64,000 nt of DNA from Clostridioides sp. ES-S-0054-01 (GCA_021561035.1 CP067346.1:2387001-2451000); one strand, 5' to 3'; shown: positions 18,285 to 28,285, counted from the first letter of the stretch. Numbers and translations are program-made. The notes: generated by a model from the sequence alone, not told the origin.

Positions 18285-19364
18285 CTATTTATCTAAAATC
18301 ATCAAATTTTTAGGGAATTTAGTAAGTCTTTCTGGACCATTTTTGGTAATCAAAACAGTATCTTCTATTCTGACTCCACCCCATCCAGGGAAATAAACAC
18401 CTGGTTCCATTGTTATTATGCATCCCTCTTCTATGATTTTATCACCATAATTACCAATGAAAGGTTCTTCATGAACATCTCTACCAACTCCATGCCCTAT
18501 ACCTTGATAGTAATAGTTTTCATATTTCTTGACAACTTTTCTTATTTCAATGTCTGGAATTGTAGCATGTACACCAGCTTTCATGTTTTCAACCCCTACA
18601 TTTTGCGCTTCCTTAACCAAATTATATACCTCTAATTGCTTTTCGGAAGCTTCTCCAACTATAAAAGTTCTAGTTGTATCAGATATATAACCATTATACA
18701 TAGCACCATAATCTATAAGTACAAAGTCGCCTTTTTCTATAATCTTATCACTAGGTTTACCATGAAGTAACGAAGTCTTTGCACCTGATATCAATATAGT
18801 CTCAAATCCTATATTTTGTGCTCCATTCATCTTCATAAAGTACTCCAACTTTGTAGCTAATTCAATTTCGCTAACTCCAGCTTTTATATGTGGAATCAAT
18901 TCTTCTAATGCCTTATCCGCTATTTCACAAGCTTTTCTTGTATTGTTGATTTCTTCTTCGTCTTTTACATATCTCAAAGCCTCTACAATATTTTCTGTAG
19001 CTATTAATTTTCCATTATCTTTCTCAATCAGATTTTTAAGTTCTTCATATTTATCAAATACTATATTAGTTCTTTCAAATCCAAGTTTTTTTATACCTAC
19101 TTTATCACATACACTTTTAACTGCTTTTGCCACACTTCTATCAAAATTATGCCAATTTATAATTTCAAAACCTTTACAAATACTTTCTGCAAGCTCCATA
19201 TATCTACTATCAGTAACCAAAAAGTTTCCATCTTTACAAATCACTGCATATGCTTCTTCATCAGGAAAACCACTTATATAGTTTACATTAGTTTTCTTTG
19301 TTAGATACAGTGCATCAAGACCTTTAGATTCCAACAATTCTACTACCTTTTTTACTCTGTTCAT
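18285..19364 (-). CDS. M24 family Xaa-Pro aminopeptidase
   Basis: The 359-residue protein has an N-terminal creatinase-like domain and a C-terminal pita-bread metallopeptidase domain. The five metal ligands are visible: Asp in LIDYGAMY, Asp in YISDTTR, His in GIGHGVGRD, Glu in TMEPGVYFPG and Glu in RIEDTV. It removes N-terminal residues next to proline, supplying amino acids and proline that this organism ferments. It is a single gene next to the grd operon. Confidence 0.92.
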   Translation of the reverse strand: MNRVKKVVELLESKGLDALYLTKKTNVNYISGFPDEEAYAVICKDGNFLVTDSRYMELAESICKGFEIINWHNFDRSVAKAVKSVCDKVGIKKLGFERTNIVFDKYEELKNLIEKDNGKLIATENIVEALRYVKDEEEINNTRKACEIADKALEELIPHIKAGVSEIELATKLEYFMKMNGAQNIGFETILISGAKTSLLHGKPSDKIIEKGDFVLIDYGAMYNGYISDTTRTFIVGEASEKQLEVYNLVKEAQNVGVENMKAGVHATIPDIEIRKVVKKYENYYYQGIGHGVGRDVHEEPFIGNYGDKIIEEGCIITMEPGVYFPGWGGVRIEDTVLITKNGPERLTKFPKNLMILDK

Positions 19365-19729
19365 GATTTTGCCTCCAAATAATCAATTTTATATTAGTTG
19401 TATTATATCACTAATTAATATTCTTTTTATCTAATAGATATTTTATTTCTAAAATTTTTTATATTTTATTAATTTTACTTTAACATTTCTTTATTTTTCA
19501 TTTAGTGTGTATCTACACTTACAAACTATATTTCTTCTTATAAAAGCTATTAAAACTACTAAAAAAGATTATCTTCCTCGTGCTAAATTTTTCACTCTAT
19601 ATAAGTTTTACTCATGTAAATTTAAAGGTTTAAGTACTTTAGCATAACTATTTACTTAATAGAAAGAACATATAACCATAATCAATAAGATTATGGCTAT
19701 ATGTTCTTATTTGCATATACAATCTATAC
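19365..19729. other. Intergenic region with grd operon hairpin
   Basis: No gene is seen. A long imperfect 20-bp stem (AAGAACATATAACCATAATC paired with its complement, 19664-19708) lies 21 bp after the grdD stop and probably ends the grd operon, although its U-tract is interrupted. The rest is featureless AT-rich sequence containing the peptidase promoter region. Confidence 0.6.
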
Positions 19730-20875
19730 TTATTTTGCAGTATATCCAGCTTTAACTAAAGTTTCAACTGCTAAATCCCCTTTAGCTTCATTTACTAAAA
19801 CTATTGGACCCGTGCAACCCATACCACTTTCAGCATAGATTCCATTTTTCCATAACTCAGATACTGCATCCTCTAAATCCATTATATCAACACCAGCTAT
19901 TTGACGAGTAACAACCTCTTTATCTGGCATTTTAACTTCTACTTTTTCAGCTTTAACTTCTTTTTTAGTAAGAGAGGCTATAATATCATCAAATTTTGCT
20001 TTTTTAACCTTTGCAAATTCACTTCTTGCAACATTACTTATATCTCCCTTTACAACATCATAAGCATATTTTAACGCATTTGCTACTACTGGAGAACCTG
20101 ATGCTCTTGATACTATAAGAACTCTTCTATCATAGTCCTCTCCAACCCCAGGACCATATCCAAAGCCTTGAGCTTCATAATCTCCACCTGTAGTATATGA
20201 AGAAAATACTTTCATAAATATATTTCCAGATAATGTATCAGTAACCATAACATCAGGGGCACCTACAAGTAAATCATTACCTCTCATTACGCACCCACCA
20301 TCTGCTCTAATTGAATCAGCAAATTCCATGTCATATCCATTATCTTTTAATTCTTTTAAACATTTCTCAACTTGTCTTGCTCCATCAACATTCAGTATTC
20401 CAACTTTTGGGCATTTATTACCCATTGATTTAGCTGTGGCAATACCATAAATGGCATTTCTCACCATTGCTTCTATTCTATTAGTAGCACTTGTTCCTGT
20501 TGTAGTTGCAAGTATCATTTCTTTTCCTTTTGCTGGAGTTATTACTCTACCTACTGTAGATACACCTATTGGAAAATTATAATGCATAGTAACACAAGCA
20601 TCAATATATCCTAAATCTAATAATTCTTCCATTTTTGTATGCATTTCTTTTTCATCATTAACTTCAACTACTTCAAGGTCAGTTTCCACTTTTGGTCCAA
20701 TAAGTACAATATCAAACAAATTAGACTTTGCTAATTGTGCACCATTAACCATATTTTCTACACCATGTTCACTTCCAAGTGTAGTAACACCAATTTTTAC
20801 TTTTTTACCAAATTCGCCGCTTTCTATTGCATTAGCTACTTCTAAGAATACATCTGCAATTACTTTTTTTGACAT
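19730..20875 (-). CDS. grdD: Glycine reductase complex component C, GrdD subunit
   Basis: The 381-residue protein is the alpha subunit of protein C. It resembles the phosphate acyltransferase fold of PlsX/Pta (GVTTLGSEHGVENMVNGAQL; RVLIVSRASGSPVVANAL). Protein C takes the carboxymethyl selenoether from GrdA and releases acetyl phosphate, which yields ATP. The C-terminal extension carries the motif ESGMGCTGPIVLVNE. It is the last gene of the operon, 10 bp after grdC. Confidence 0.93.
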   Translation of the reverse strand: MSKKVIADVFLEVANAIESGEFGKKVKIGVTTLGSEHGVENMVNGAQLAKSNLFDIVLIGPKVETDLEVVEVNDEKEMHTKMEELLDLGYIDACVTMHYNFPIGVSTVGRVITPAKGKEMILATTTGTSATNRIEAMVRNAIYGIATAKSMGNKCPKVGILNVDGARQVEKCLKELKDNGYDMEFADSIRADGGCVMRGNDLLVGAPDVMVTDTLSGNIFMKVFSSYTTGGDYEAQGFGYGPGVGEDYDRRVLIVSRASGSPVVANALKYAYDVVKGDISNVARSEFAKVKKAKFDDIIASLTKKEVKAEKVEVKMPDKEVVTRQIAGVDIMDLEDAVSELWKNGIYAESGMGCTGPIVLVNEAKGDLAVETLVKAGYTAK

Positions 20876-20885
20876 ATCCTCACCC

Positions 20886-22418
20886 CTATTCTTCTAACAT
20901 ATCTAATGCTAGTTTTTTCATAGATTCAGCTATTATCTTTTTAATTTCATCCTTAGATATTCCTGAAGTCTCTTCAGTAATACCTGTATTTCTTTCAGCT
21001 ATGAAAGATACTCCATCAAATAAGTTAGTCATTCTTCCTAAGAATAAGCTACCTTTTCCAACTATCATAGCTCTATTTCTATCTCCTGTAGTTAAATCAT
21101 CTATTAAAAATCCTATATAAGGAGCTCCTGATGGTATATGCCCTTGAGTTGGCGCCCATCCTGGTAGCCCTTTATTAGAAACAAAATCTTTTAATTCTTT
21201 CTTTTCTAAGTCTCCACGTTTAACAGCAAGTGCACCTATCATTTTGTAGTTTGCTTCTGGAACATCTCCTGCTCCTGCTGGCTTAGTTATATCTGGGTTT
21301 TGCATTTCAACTGAATATACATCAACATCTGTTATTTTTAAATTAGCTCTATCAAGACCTGAAGTTATAAGTGCTGTCATAACTGCTTGAGGTGAAGAAC
21401 CAGTTCCAACAGTATGCTTACCTGTTAAATCAGTTCTTATAACTGGACTTACACCATCATTTTCAGATACAAGTACTGCAAATCCTCCAACAACATCTTC
21501 AAGTACAGGAAGACCTTTTTTAACATGGTCTTTAGCATTCATTCCAAGTTTAGCACTTGCTCCACCTGCTACTACCATTACATTTTTATGTATACCAGCT
21601 TTTACTAAAGCTGCTGCTTGAATTAATGCATGTGTTGGTGCTGCACAAAATCCTCTTGTGTCAGAACCAGTTGCATTTTGAAGCCCTACTATCTCAGCTA
21701 TTGATTTAGCAAAGTTTCCTCCACCTCTTTGGTTTATGTCTCCACAAGCTTCTTCTGAACACTCAATAACATAATCTATTTCAGCAGGGTCTATTTTGCT
21801 ATGTCTTAGCATTTGAATAGCAGATAAAACTCCAGATGCTTTTACTACTAGATTTTCAAACATTGTATGGGCATTTAAGTTAACATCTACATCATGTGCT
21901 CTTTTTACATAACCAACGAATTTTCCATCATGGTATAATCCTTCAGCTATGTGTGTTGCTACTAATTCTTTACCTTCTTCTATATCATCACCCTTTAATT
22001 TGCCTAAAAATGGTGCAATTTCAGGATAGTTATTTTCGATTTTTGGTTTTACTTCATCAATAAATTCTTGCGATAATTTTACTAAATCAAATGCATCACT
22101 TATTTGCATTAAAGCTATGAACTCATCTTGAGGCATTATTTCTCCAAACTTACCATTTCTAGTTCCCTCAATCTTTTGTTCACACCATGGCATTTGTAAA
22201 TCTCTTAATTCTTCTGGTCTTCTATTTCCTATATAAACTTGATTTGGCATGTAGTTAACTACATCTTCATAACTTCTTATATGATTACTTACTTCTTTTA
22301 AAAATTCTGAATCTGGATTTGTTGCTCTTTCAACTGTACAAGTACTTCCATTTTGCACTATCATATCTGGAGTATGAATAAGTACATAGCCTGCCCCTTT
22401 TAAAACTGGATAAGTCAT
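20886..22418 (-). CDS. grdC: Glycine reductase complex component C, GrdC subunit
   Basis: The start is ATG 22418 (MTYPVLKGAGYVLIHTPDM) behind GGAGGTGCACAAA; the open extension to 22448 lacks support. The 510-residue protein is the beta subunit of protein C and resembles a thiolase-fold (FabH-like) enzyme, with ATGSDTRGFCAAPTHALIQA carrying the probable active cysteine. With GrdD it forms acetyl phosphate from the Se-carboxymethyl group. A 240-bp gap with a hairpin separates it from grdB. Confidence 0.93.
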   Translation of the reverse strand: MTYPVLKGAGYVLIHTPDMIVQNGSTCTVERATNPDSEFLKEVSNHIRSYEDVVNYMPNQVYIGNRRPEELRDLQMPWCEQKIEGTRNGKFGEIMPQDEFIALMQISDAFDLVKLSQEFIDEVKPKIENNYPEIAPFLGKLKGDDIEEGKELVATHIAEGLYHDGKFVGYVKRAHDVDVNLNAHTMFENLVVKASGVLSAIQMLRHSKIDPAEIDYVIECSEEACGDINQRGGGNFAKSIAEIVGLQNATGSDTRGFCAAPTHALIQAAALVKAGIHKNVMVVAGGASAKLGMNAKDHVKKGLPVLEDVVGGFAVLVSENDGVSPVIRTDLTGKHTVGTGSSPQAVMTALITSGLDRANLKITDVDVYSVEMQNPDITKPAGAGDVPEANYKMIGALAVKRGDLEKKELKDFVSNKGLPGWAPTQGHIPSGAPYIGFLIDDLTTGDRNRAMIVGKGSLFLGRMTNLFDGVSFIAERNTGITEETSGISKDEIKKIIAESMKKLALDMLEE

Positions 22419-22532
22419 TTTGTGCACCTCCATAAATTTTATGAACACTTATTTTTTAATCTTATTAAAAACTCTAATTATTTTATTGTATATTTGATTC
22501 TATTATTGTTTATGTATTTTTGCATTTTTTAA

Positions 22533-22575
22533 GATTTCATGAATGAATAACTCTAATTTATCCATTCATGAAATC
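22533..22575 (-). repeat. Stable hairpin between grdB and grdC
   Basis: GATTTCATGAATG and its exact complement CATTCATGAAATC form a 13-bp stem with a 17-nt loop. On the minus strand it is followed by TTAAAAAATG rather than a T run, so it looks like an mRNA processing or stability element, not a strong terminator. It could set the ratio of grdAB to grdCD message. Confidence 0.55.
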
Positions 22576-22658
22576 TATATTATTTTTTTGTGTATAGTTA
22601 TTTTTTATTTTTAGTGTGTGTTTATATTTTATCTATATAATATATGTGTGTGTTATTT

Positions 22659-23969
22659 TTATTTTTCAAATACTGTTTGACCATCTACTTCTGTAGTTAA
22701 AGCATTTAATGCTTTTTCTACAAGACCTCTTCTTAGGGCTTTTTCTTCTGTAGGGTCAAGTGCTGGATTTCCAAGTGGATGAGGTATTGCTATAGTTGGA
22801 ACTATTCTGTTAGCTCCTACTGTTAATGAAATAGGTACTACTGTACACATATGAACTACTGGAAGTCCAGTTTTTTCTATTTCTTTTACCATCGTTGCAC
22901 CGCAACGAGTACAAGTACCTCATGTAGAAGTTAATATTACTGCATCTACACCATCAGCCACTAATGCTGCTCCAATTTCAGAAGCATATTTTTTAGAGTT
23001 TGCAACAGATGTACCATTACCTACAGTTGTATAGAAAGTTTCATGTAATTTTCCAATTACACCTTCTTTTTCTAAATCTCTAAGAACATCAACAGGTAAT
23101 ACTCTATCTGCATCTAAATTTGCATACACTGGGTCATATCCACCATGTGCAGTTTCATAAGTCTCTTCTGTTAAATCCATAACTCCTGCTATAGAATAAG
23201 TTCCGTATTTAGAAGCTGAAGAAGACTCTATTCTATCTGGATTTCCTTTTGGAACTATACCACCAGAAGTAACTAAAGCTATTTTGCATTTTGATAAATC
23301 TTTTACAGCGTTACTTGGGTCAACTCTATCAAAGTTTGGCATTGGGTATTCAGTTTCAAATGGTTCACCTTTTATTTTCTTAACTAACATGTCAACAGCT
23401 CTCTTAGAACCTCTGTCTTCATGGAAGTAGTTAACTCTTATTCCTCTAGCTATGTATCCTTCATCTTTAGGAGTTCCAATTTCTTCTCCATTAGCAAGTT
23501 TTACTGCAAGTTTAGCTATCTTAGGAAGTGCTTTTCTCATACCTGCTGCAGAATCAGAAGTTTCTACTACATAAACATCCTTTTTGAACATATCTGCTCC
23601 TGGATTTTCAACATACATACCTGTTAAAGCTGGTATATTTAAAGCATCTTTCACAACTTTAGTTATTGTTCCAGCAGCAACCCCATATCTACCAGCATTA
23701 AACGCAGGACCAGCTATGAAAAGTTGTGGTTCAAAACCTTTTACCATTGATAAAACTTCTTCACTTGCACTATCAATATTTTCATTGAAATAGCTATCTC
23801 CACAAACTACTGTTCCAACTATTTCAATATCTTCACCTAATAATTTATCAAGTTGTAAACTTATTGGAGGTAAAGTTTCTGCCACGTGTGGCTTAGTATC
23901 AGCTTTTTCTTCTCCGCCTATACCAGCAAAGAACTGATTAATATAATGTACTGCTTTTAGTTTTCCCAT
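22659..23969 (-). CDS. grdB: Glycine reductase component B gamma subunit, GrdB (selenoprotein)
   Basis: The frame runs 436 residues, the normal GrdB length, if the UGA at 22920-22922 is read as selenocysteine (Sec350). The context is ILTST-U-GTCTRCGATMV, the known GrdB active-site form. About 18 nt after the UGA, CGTTGC-GGT-GCAACG forms a small hairpin suited to a bacterial SECIS. Conventional calling splits the gene into two frames (22920-23969 and 22659-22892). GrdB binds glycine with the GrdE subunits and passes it to GrdA. It lies 31 bp after grdA. Confidence 0.95.
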
Positions 23970-24000
23970 TTCTTAGTTTCACCCCTTTTGCTTTTAGGCA

Positions 24001-24474
24001 TTAAAATTTACAAAATTCTTCTCTTATACCAGACATTTCTTCTTCTATTTCTTCAACTTCTAAAACCATTTCCATCATACTTATTTGGTCTTCATATACA
24101 CTTTCATCAAATAATGATTTTATTGGTTCCTCAACAACGTGGTAAACACTTAATCCTAAAGCAACTCCAGCAAGTGGTCCAGCGAAAGTTGGATCTCCAG
24201 CAGTTACTGTTTCGGCTGCAAGACCTGCAGCTTCGGCTTCAGCAGCACCTAGTAAAATCACAACATTTTCAGCTCCGAATTTATCAGCAGCATCTTTAAC
24301 TCTGTTTTGATTTTCTAAGTCCATAGCCCCAGCAGCAGTTCAGACAAAGCATTCTGTAGATGAGAAAACAACCTCTGCTCCTTCTACTGTTTTTACACAT
24401 TCTTCTATCGCAGGTCCTGGTATACCATCACGGTCACCTATTATAAGAACCTTTTTATTACTAAGTAAACTCAT
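24001..24474 (-). CDS. grdA: Glycine reductase component A, GrdA (selenoprotein)
   Basis: ATG 24474 ([17 protein letters not shown]) follows GGAGGATTATT. The frame has UGA at 24340-24342, read as selenocysteine in the motif [14 protein letters not shown], near residue 45. The total is 157 residues, the expected GrdA length. GrdA is the small selenoprotein that carries the Se-carboxymethyl intermediate from protein B to protein C and is re-reduced by thioredoxin. An ORF caller sees only the C-terminal part from 24324. Confidence 0.95.
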
Positions 24475-24586
24475 AATAATCCTCCTTATTATATTTCTAA
24501 TATATTTTTATATATCTATAACATTTATTATAATTTATCTATAATATGTTTTATTAATATTACTCAATCGTTTAATAAAATACTTC

Positions 24587-25873
24587 TTAATATCCTTTAG
24601 CAGTTAAGTGACCAAATCCTGTTTCATTAGTTGCACCTGTTATAGCTTGTATTTCAACTTCAATAGTTCCATCAGCTTTTAAACTTCCATCAGAACCACC
24701 AGCTATTACATCTACTACTTCTAGGTGACCAATTACTTTATCTAGCTTAGGAAGTACTACAACTTGGTTAGCATTTCCACCTGTTACAACAGCATCAGCT
24801 CTTACATCTGCATCTGCAAGTGATTGAGAACCTCCATCACGTCCAGCATATTCATCTGTAACTATAACTGTTTTAACACCTTGCATTTCTATCTTCTTAC
24901 AGTTCATTATAAGGTCAGTATCAGGATTTCCAAAACCTTCTTGTGAAACTATAACTGCATCTAATCCTAAATATTTACATAATTTAGAAGTCCAGTTTGA
25001 AGATCTTTCTTTATCTGCTAAGTAAACATTTTCATTAGTTATAATTACGCCTACAAAGTTTATATCTTTACCATGTCTTGCATACAAATCTTCAACAACC
25101 CCATTGTTTATATGAACATAACTTGGGTTTTTGTCACATGCAGAAACACAGTTACCACTTACAATTGCTCCGTCCATTAATTCTGTTGGATATAATAAAG
25201 TTGGTACTATTTGTTTTGCATCTACTCCATATACATAAGTATCATGTAATAAACCTTGAGTCTGAAGCATATAAACATATCCTACTTTTGGAAGTTCTGG
25301 ATATTCTTTTATTGATTCAAGAAGAGGTTTAGTTTCATATACTGAAACTTCATCTGGAGTAAGATTTCTTGCTACTTCTCCTAAATACATTGCTGCTTTG
25401 AATCCTATCATTCTAACAGCTTTTTCATGAGCGTATTGTTTTAAACCGTCAATAGGTTCAGCTATTACTACCACATTATTTAATTTAGAAAATGGAGTGT
25501 ACTTAGCTCCTTCTCCAGTCATGTCTATTATACCTTCTTGGAAACCTACTATTTTTCCAGTAGTTACAACAGCTACACCTTTTAACGCGTGAGTTTTTCC
25601 TTCTCCTACAGTGTCAACCTTAGACATGATACCTGGGAATATTCCCCCATTACCTTCAACTTTTACTCTTGGTTCAATAACATCTTTTACAGGTGTTATT
25701 CTTATGCTTTCACCTGGACGAGCTAATTCTATATCTATAGATTTAATATGCTCATCTCCACCAATTTCTTGTAGCATCTCTTGCTTATTGATGAATAATA
25801 CTCCATCTTTTACTTGTGTTACATCACCAAATTGAACATCTTTTATAAAGATTTTCCCTAATTCAAGACGCAT
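24587..25873 (-). CDS. grdE: Glycine reductase component B proprotein, GrdE
   Basis: The 428-residue protein is the full GrdE precursor. The expected self-cleavage site, which leaves a pyruvoyl group used to form a Schiff base with glycine, is the cysteine in AIVSGNCVSACDKNP. The two products and GrdB make protein B. It lies between trxA and grdA in the operon, with AGGAGGTGCAAGT before ATG. Confidence 0.93.
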   Translation of the reverse strand: MRLELGKIFIKDVQFGDVTQVKDGVLFINKQEMLQEIGGDEHIKSIDIELARPGESIRITPVKDVIEPRVKVEGNGGIFPGIMSKVDTVGEGKTHALKGVAVVTTGKIVGFQEGIIDMTGEGAKYTPFSKLNNVVVIAEPIDGLKQYAHEKAVRMIGFKAAMYLGEVARNLTPDEVSVYETKPLLESIKEYPELPKVGYVYMLQTQGLLHDTYVYGVDAKQIVPTLLYPTELMDGAIVSGNCVSACDKNPSYVHINNGVVEDLYARHGKDINFVGVIITNENVYLADKERSSNWTSKLCKYLGLDAVIVSQEGFGNPDTDLIMNCKKIEMQGVKTVIVTDEYAGRDGGSQSLADADVRADAVVTGGNANQVVVLPKLDKVIGHLEVVDVIAGGSDGSLKADGTIEVEIQAITGATNETGFGHLTAKGY

Positions 25874-26158
25874 ACTTGCACCTCCTGTTATTTAATTTGT
25901 GTATATGCATTTGAGTTTTTCTCAAAATTATATCATTTTACAATTTATCTTATTTATCTTAAAGACATCTTTTATATTTATTGTGTTTTTATGTCTCAAA
26001 TCTTTGTTTTATTAGTAAAAAATATTTATTGTAAAAAAATTATTTTACCTAAAATTATTTTTTTAACAAAGTTAATCATAAAAACTTTTTTCTTTTATCT
26101 TCAGACTAAATGTAGATTTCTTCTTTTATTTTCACATTGTTAATACCTTATCAACACA

Positions 26159-26476
26159 TTAAAGGTATTTTTTAATCATGTTTTCTATATTAGGAACTGT
26201 AGCGTCATCCTTAGTAACTTCATCTACTTTTTCCCCATCTTTGTATATAGCCATAGTTGGAAGACCTAGTACTTTTTGTTTTATAGCTAATCTTCTAGCT
26301 TTTGTTGTATCCATCTTACAGAATTTTATTTTATCTCCATAAGTTTCAGCTAATTTATGAACATCTGGCATTAAAGCTTTACAAGGCTCACAACCTTCAC
26401 TCCAAAAATCAACAAATACAAAACCTTCTGCATTTAAAACTTCTTCTTCAAATGTAGCCTTATCTAAATCTAACAT
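26159..26476 (-). CDS. trxA: Thioredoxin of the glycine reductase system
   Basis: The 105-residue protein is a single thioredoxin domain. The active site reads SEGCEPCK (Cys29, Cys32), with Gly in place of the usual Trp before the first cysteine. This GCxPC form is known from amino-acid-fermenting clostridial thioredoxins that serve glycine reductase. It passes electrons from TrxB to reset GrdA. It lies 62 bp after trxB in the grd operon. Confidence 0.93.
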   Translation of the reverse strand: MLDLDKATFEEEVLNAEGFVFVDFWSEGCEPCKALMPDVHKLAETYGDKIKFCKMDTTKARRLAIKQKVLGLPTMAIYKDGEKVDEVTKDDATVPNIENMIKKYL

Positions 26477-26538
26477 TTTCTTATTCCCCCTTGAAATTTT
26501 TATTTTAAATATTATTCATTAAATTTAATTTACAGACT

Positions 26539-27486
26539 TTAGTTCCCAAATTTTTCATCAATATATTTCTCAGCCACTATAGATGCAATTGCTCCATCAT
26601 TAGTTGCAGTTACAACCTGTCTTAGAGTTTTAGATCTACAATCTCCTGCTGCAAATACACCTGGTATGTTAGTTCTCATATCTTCATCAGTTATTATGTA
26701 ACCTTTTTCATCCATATCAACTTTGCCTTTGAATAAATCGGTTTGAGCATCCAATCCAACGAAAACAAATACTCCCATTGTTCCATCTTCTTCATCTGCA
26801 AAGTACTCATGAGTTTCTCCAGTTACTTTATTTTTAAATACGACTGATTCTAATATTCCATCACCTTTAATTTCTTCTATTACTGTATCTAGTAAAAATT
26901 CTATCTTTGGATTAGCTTTTGCTTTTTCTTCAACACTCTTAGCGCATCTAAATCCTTGTCTTCTATGTACAATTGTTACTTTTCTAGCAAATTTAGTTAA
27001 ATACATTGCTTCTTCTAATGCACTGTCTCCTCCACCTACAACAAATACTTCAAAATCTTCAAAGAAATCTGCATCACAAGTTGCACAATATGAAACACCT
27101 TTACCAGTAAGTTCTTTTTCTCCAGGACAACCAATCTTTCTTGGAGTTGCTCCTGTTCCTATTATTACTGCTTTTGCTCTATATTCTGCTTTTTCCCCTT
27201 TTAAAACTTTTATATCTCCATCTAGTTCAGTATCTACAATGTTGTCTCTTAGCATTTCTGCTCCAAACTCTTTACATTGTTCAACCATTCTAGCTATTAG
27301 ACTTGGACCTGTTGCATTTGGAACTGACCCTGGATAATTTGCAATTTCATGTGTTATTACAATTTGCCCGCCAGTCTTATCTTTTTCTAGGATTAGAGTT
27401 TTCAACTTTGCTCTTGCTCCATAAAGACCTGCTGCAAGCCCTGCTGGTCCTGAACCAATTATTACTAAGTCATACACATTTTCCAT
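26539..27486 (-). CDS. trxB: Thioredoxin reductase of the glycine reductase system
   Basis: The 315-residue flavoprotein has the FAD motif GSGPAGLAAGLYGARA, the redox-active pair in YCATCDADF, the NAD(P) motif VVGGGDSALEEA and the second FAD motif GVFAAGDCRSKTLRQ. It moves electrons from NADPH or NADH to the adjacent thioredoxin. It follows grdX by 95 bp. The order grdX-trxB-trxA-grdE matches known glycine reductase operons. Confidence 0.95.
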   Translation of the reverse strand: MENVYDLVIIGSGPAGLAAGLYGARAKLKTLILEKDKTGGQIVITHEIANYPGSVPNATGPSLIARMVEQCKEFGAEMLRDNIVDTELDGDIKVLKGEKAEYRAKAVIIGTGATPRKIGCPGEKELTGKGVSYCATCDADFFEDFEVFVVGGGDSALEEAMYLTKFARKVTIVHRRQGFRCAKSVEEKAKANPKIEFLLDTVIEEIKGDGILESVVFKNKVTGETHEYFADEEDGTMGVFVFVGLDAQTDLFKGKVDMDEKGYIITDEDMRTNIPGVFAAGDCRSKTLRQVVTATNDGAIASIVAEKYIDEKFGN

Positions 27487-27580
27487 TTTGACTTATCCTC
27501 CCCAATTAAATTTCTCATTTTATTTAATATTAAATTAGATTTAATATTTATGCTGTTTTAACAACTTTTTATAAACATCT

Positions 27581-27952
27581 TTATTCATACTGCATTCTTT
27601 GTATTGTATTATAAAATATATCATAATCAATTACTCTAAAATCATCTTGAACACTTTCTGTCCATTTTGGAGTCTTTTTATTATTCTGAAATTTACTTGC
27701 AGTAATGATTGCTTCTTCAATTAAGGTTAAAGAGTTTATATCCAAACGATTTCCTTTCTTTAGTATAACAGTTCTGTAAGGTGTTTCATTTGGTTTTACA
27801 CTCCCATAAAGTGGATGAGATAAAAGTTCATAACCTTCATGTATCAAATCCCTACTTGCTTCTAAGATTCCAATATACGTTGTATCTTTAAACAAAATAT
27901 CTCTGTCTTGAACTTCTTCTTTTACTTTTGGATTATTCGTAATTATTATCAT
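27581..27952 (-). CDS. grdX: GrdX family protein
   Basis: The start is placed at ATG 27952 (MIIITNNPKVKEEVQDRDI), giving 123 residues, the usual GrdX size. The frame stays open to 28072, but that part is the riboswitch and its terminator, so it is not coding. The ribosome site is weak (AGAGAG). GrdX is found at the head of glycine and other reductase operons; its activity is unknown. Confidence 0.9.
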   Translation of the reverse strand: MIIITNNPKVKEEVQDRDILFKDTTYIGILEASRDLIHEGYELLSHPLYGSVKPNETPYRTVILKKGNRLDINSLTLIEEAIITASKFQNNKKTPKWTESVQDDFRVIDYDIFYNTIQRMQYE

Positions 27953-27994
27953 TTTTTTACTCTCTTTCAAACTTTTATTTATTACTTGATAAAT

Positions 27995-28036
27995 AAAAAA
28001 CAGGAAAAACAAATCTCCCAATTTGTCTTCCCTGTT
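27995..28036 (-). terminator. Riboswitch-controlled terminator before grdX
   Basis: On the minus strand AACAGGGAAGACAAAT pairs with ATTTGTTTTTCCTGTT and is followed by TTTTTATTT. It starts 12 nt after the glycine aptamer and ends about 40 nt before grdX, so it is the likely expression platform. Confidence 0.85.
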
Positions 28037-28047
28037 AAAATCATTTT

Positions 28048-28172
28048 CAGAGCCCCGTCCAAGTACAGTCATCTTTACCTGAGAATTTCATCTAATCTTT
28101 TGGGTAAATTAAGATTAAATTTGTCCCTTCGGTCGCTTTTTTATAAAGCAGTCTCCCATACTCTTCATCCGG
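28048..28172 (-). ncRNA. Singlet glycine riboswitch upstream of grdX
   Basis: The minus strand has the conserved glycine-aptamer blocks in order: GAGTATGGGAGACTGC, AAGCGACCGAAGGGACAAA, a variable stem (TTAATCTTAATTT with AGATTAGATGAA), CTCAGGTAAAGATGACTG and GGGCTCTG. Only one full aptamer is seen, so it is a singlet rather than a tandem form. With the terminator downstream it should switch the grd operon on when glycine is present. Confidence 0.9.
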
Positions 28173-28179
28173 ATTATTA

Positions 28180-28194
28180 AGTTTTCAGAAAATT
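28180..28194 (-). promoter_or_regulatory. Candidate CodY box in the grd leader
   Basis: AATTTTCTGAAAACT on the minus strand matches the CodY consensus AATTTTCWGAAAATT at 14 of 15 positions. It lies between the promoter and the glycine aptamer. Control by CodY is an inference from the pattern. Confidence 0.5.
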
Positions 28195-28256
28195 GAAAAT
28201 CAAGCAATTTATCCTTTATTTTCTTTAAATAGCTTTTTTCTATCTCTGTTGACTTA

Positions 28257-28285
28257 AGTATATAAACATTCTATAAAATTTGCAA
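28257..28285 (-). promoter_or_regulatory. Sigma-A promoter of the grd operon
   Basis: On the minus strand TTGCAA, a 17-bp spacer and TATACT form a plausible housekeeping promoter. Transcription would start near 28250, giving a leader of about 300 nt that holds the CodY-like box, aptamer and terminator. The rest of the gap to 28498 is T-rich on the plus strand, with no other feature seen. Confidence 0.6.

Noticed and set aside
22659-22892. A separate 77-residue gene
   Set aside because: It is the C-terminal part of grdB beyond the selenocysteine UGA.
27953-28072. N-terminal extension of grdX by 40 residues
   Set aside because: The stretch is the glycine aptamer end and its terminator, so it cannot be the normal coding start.
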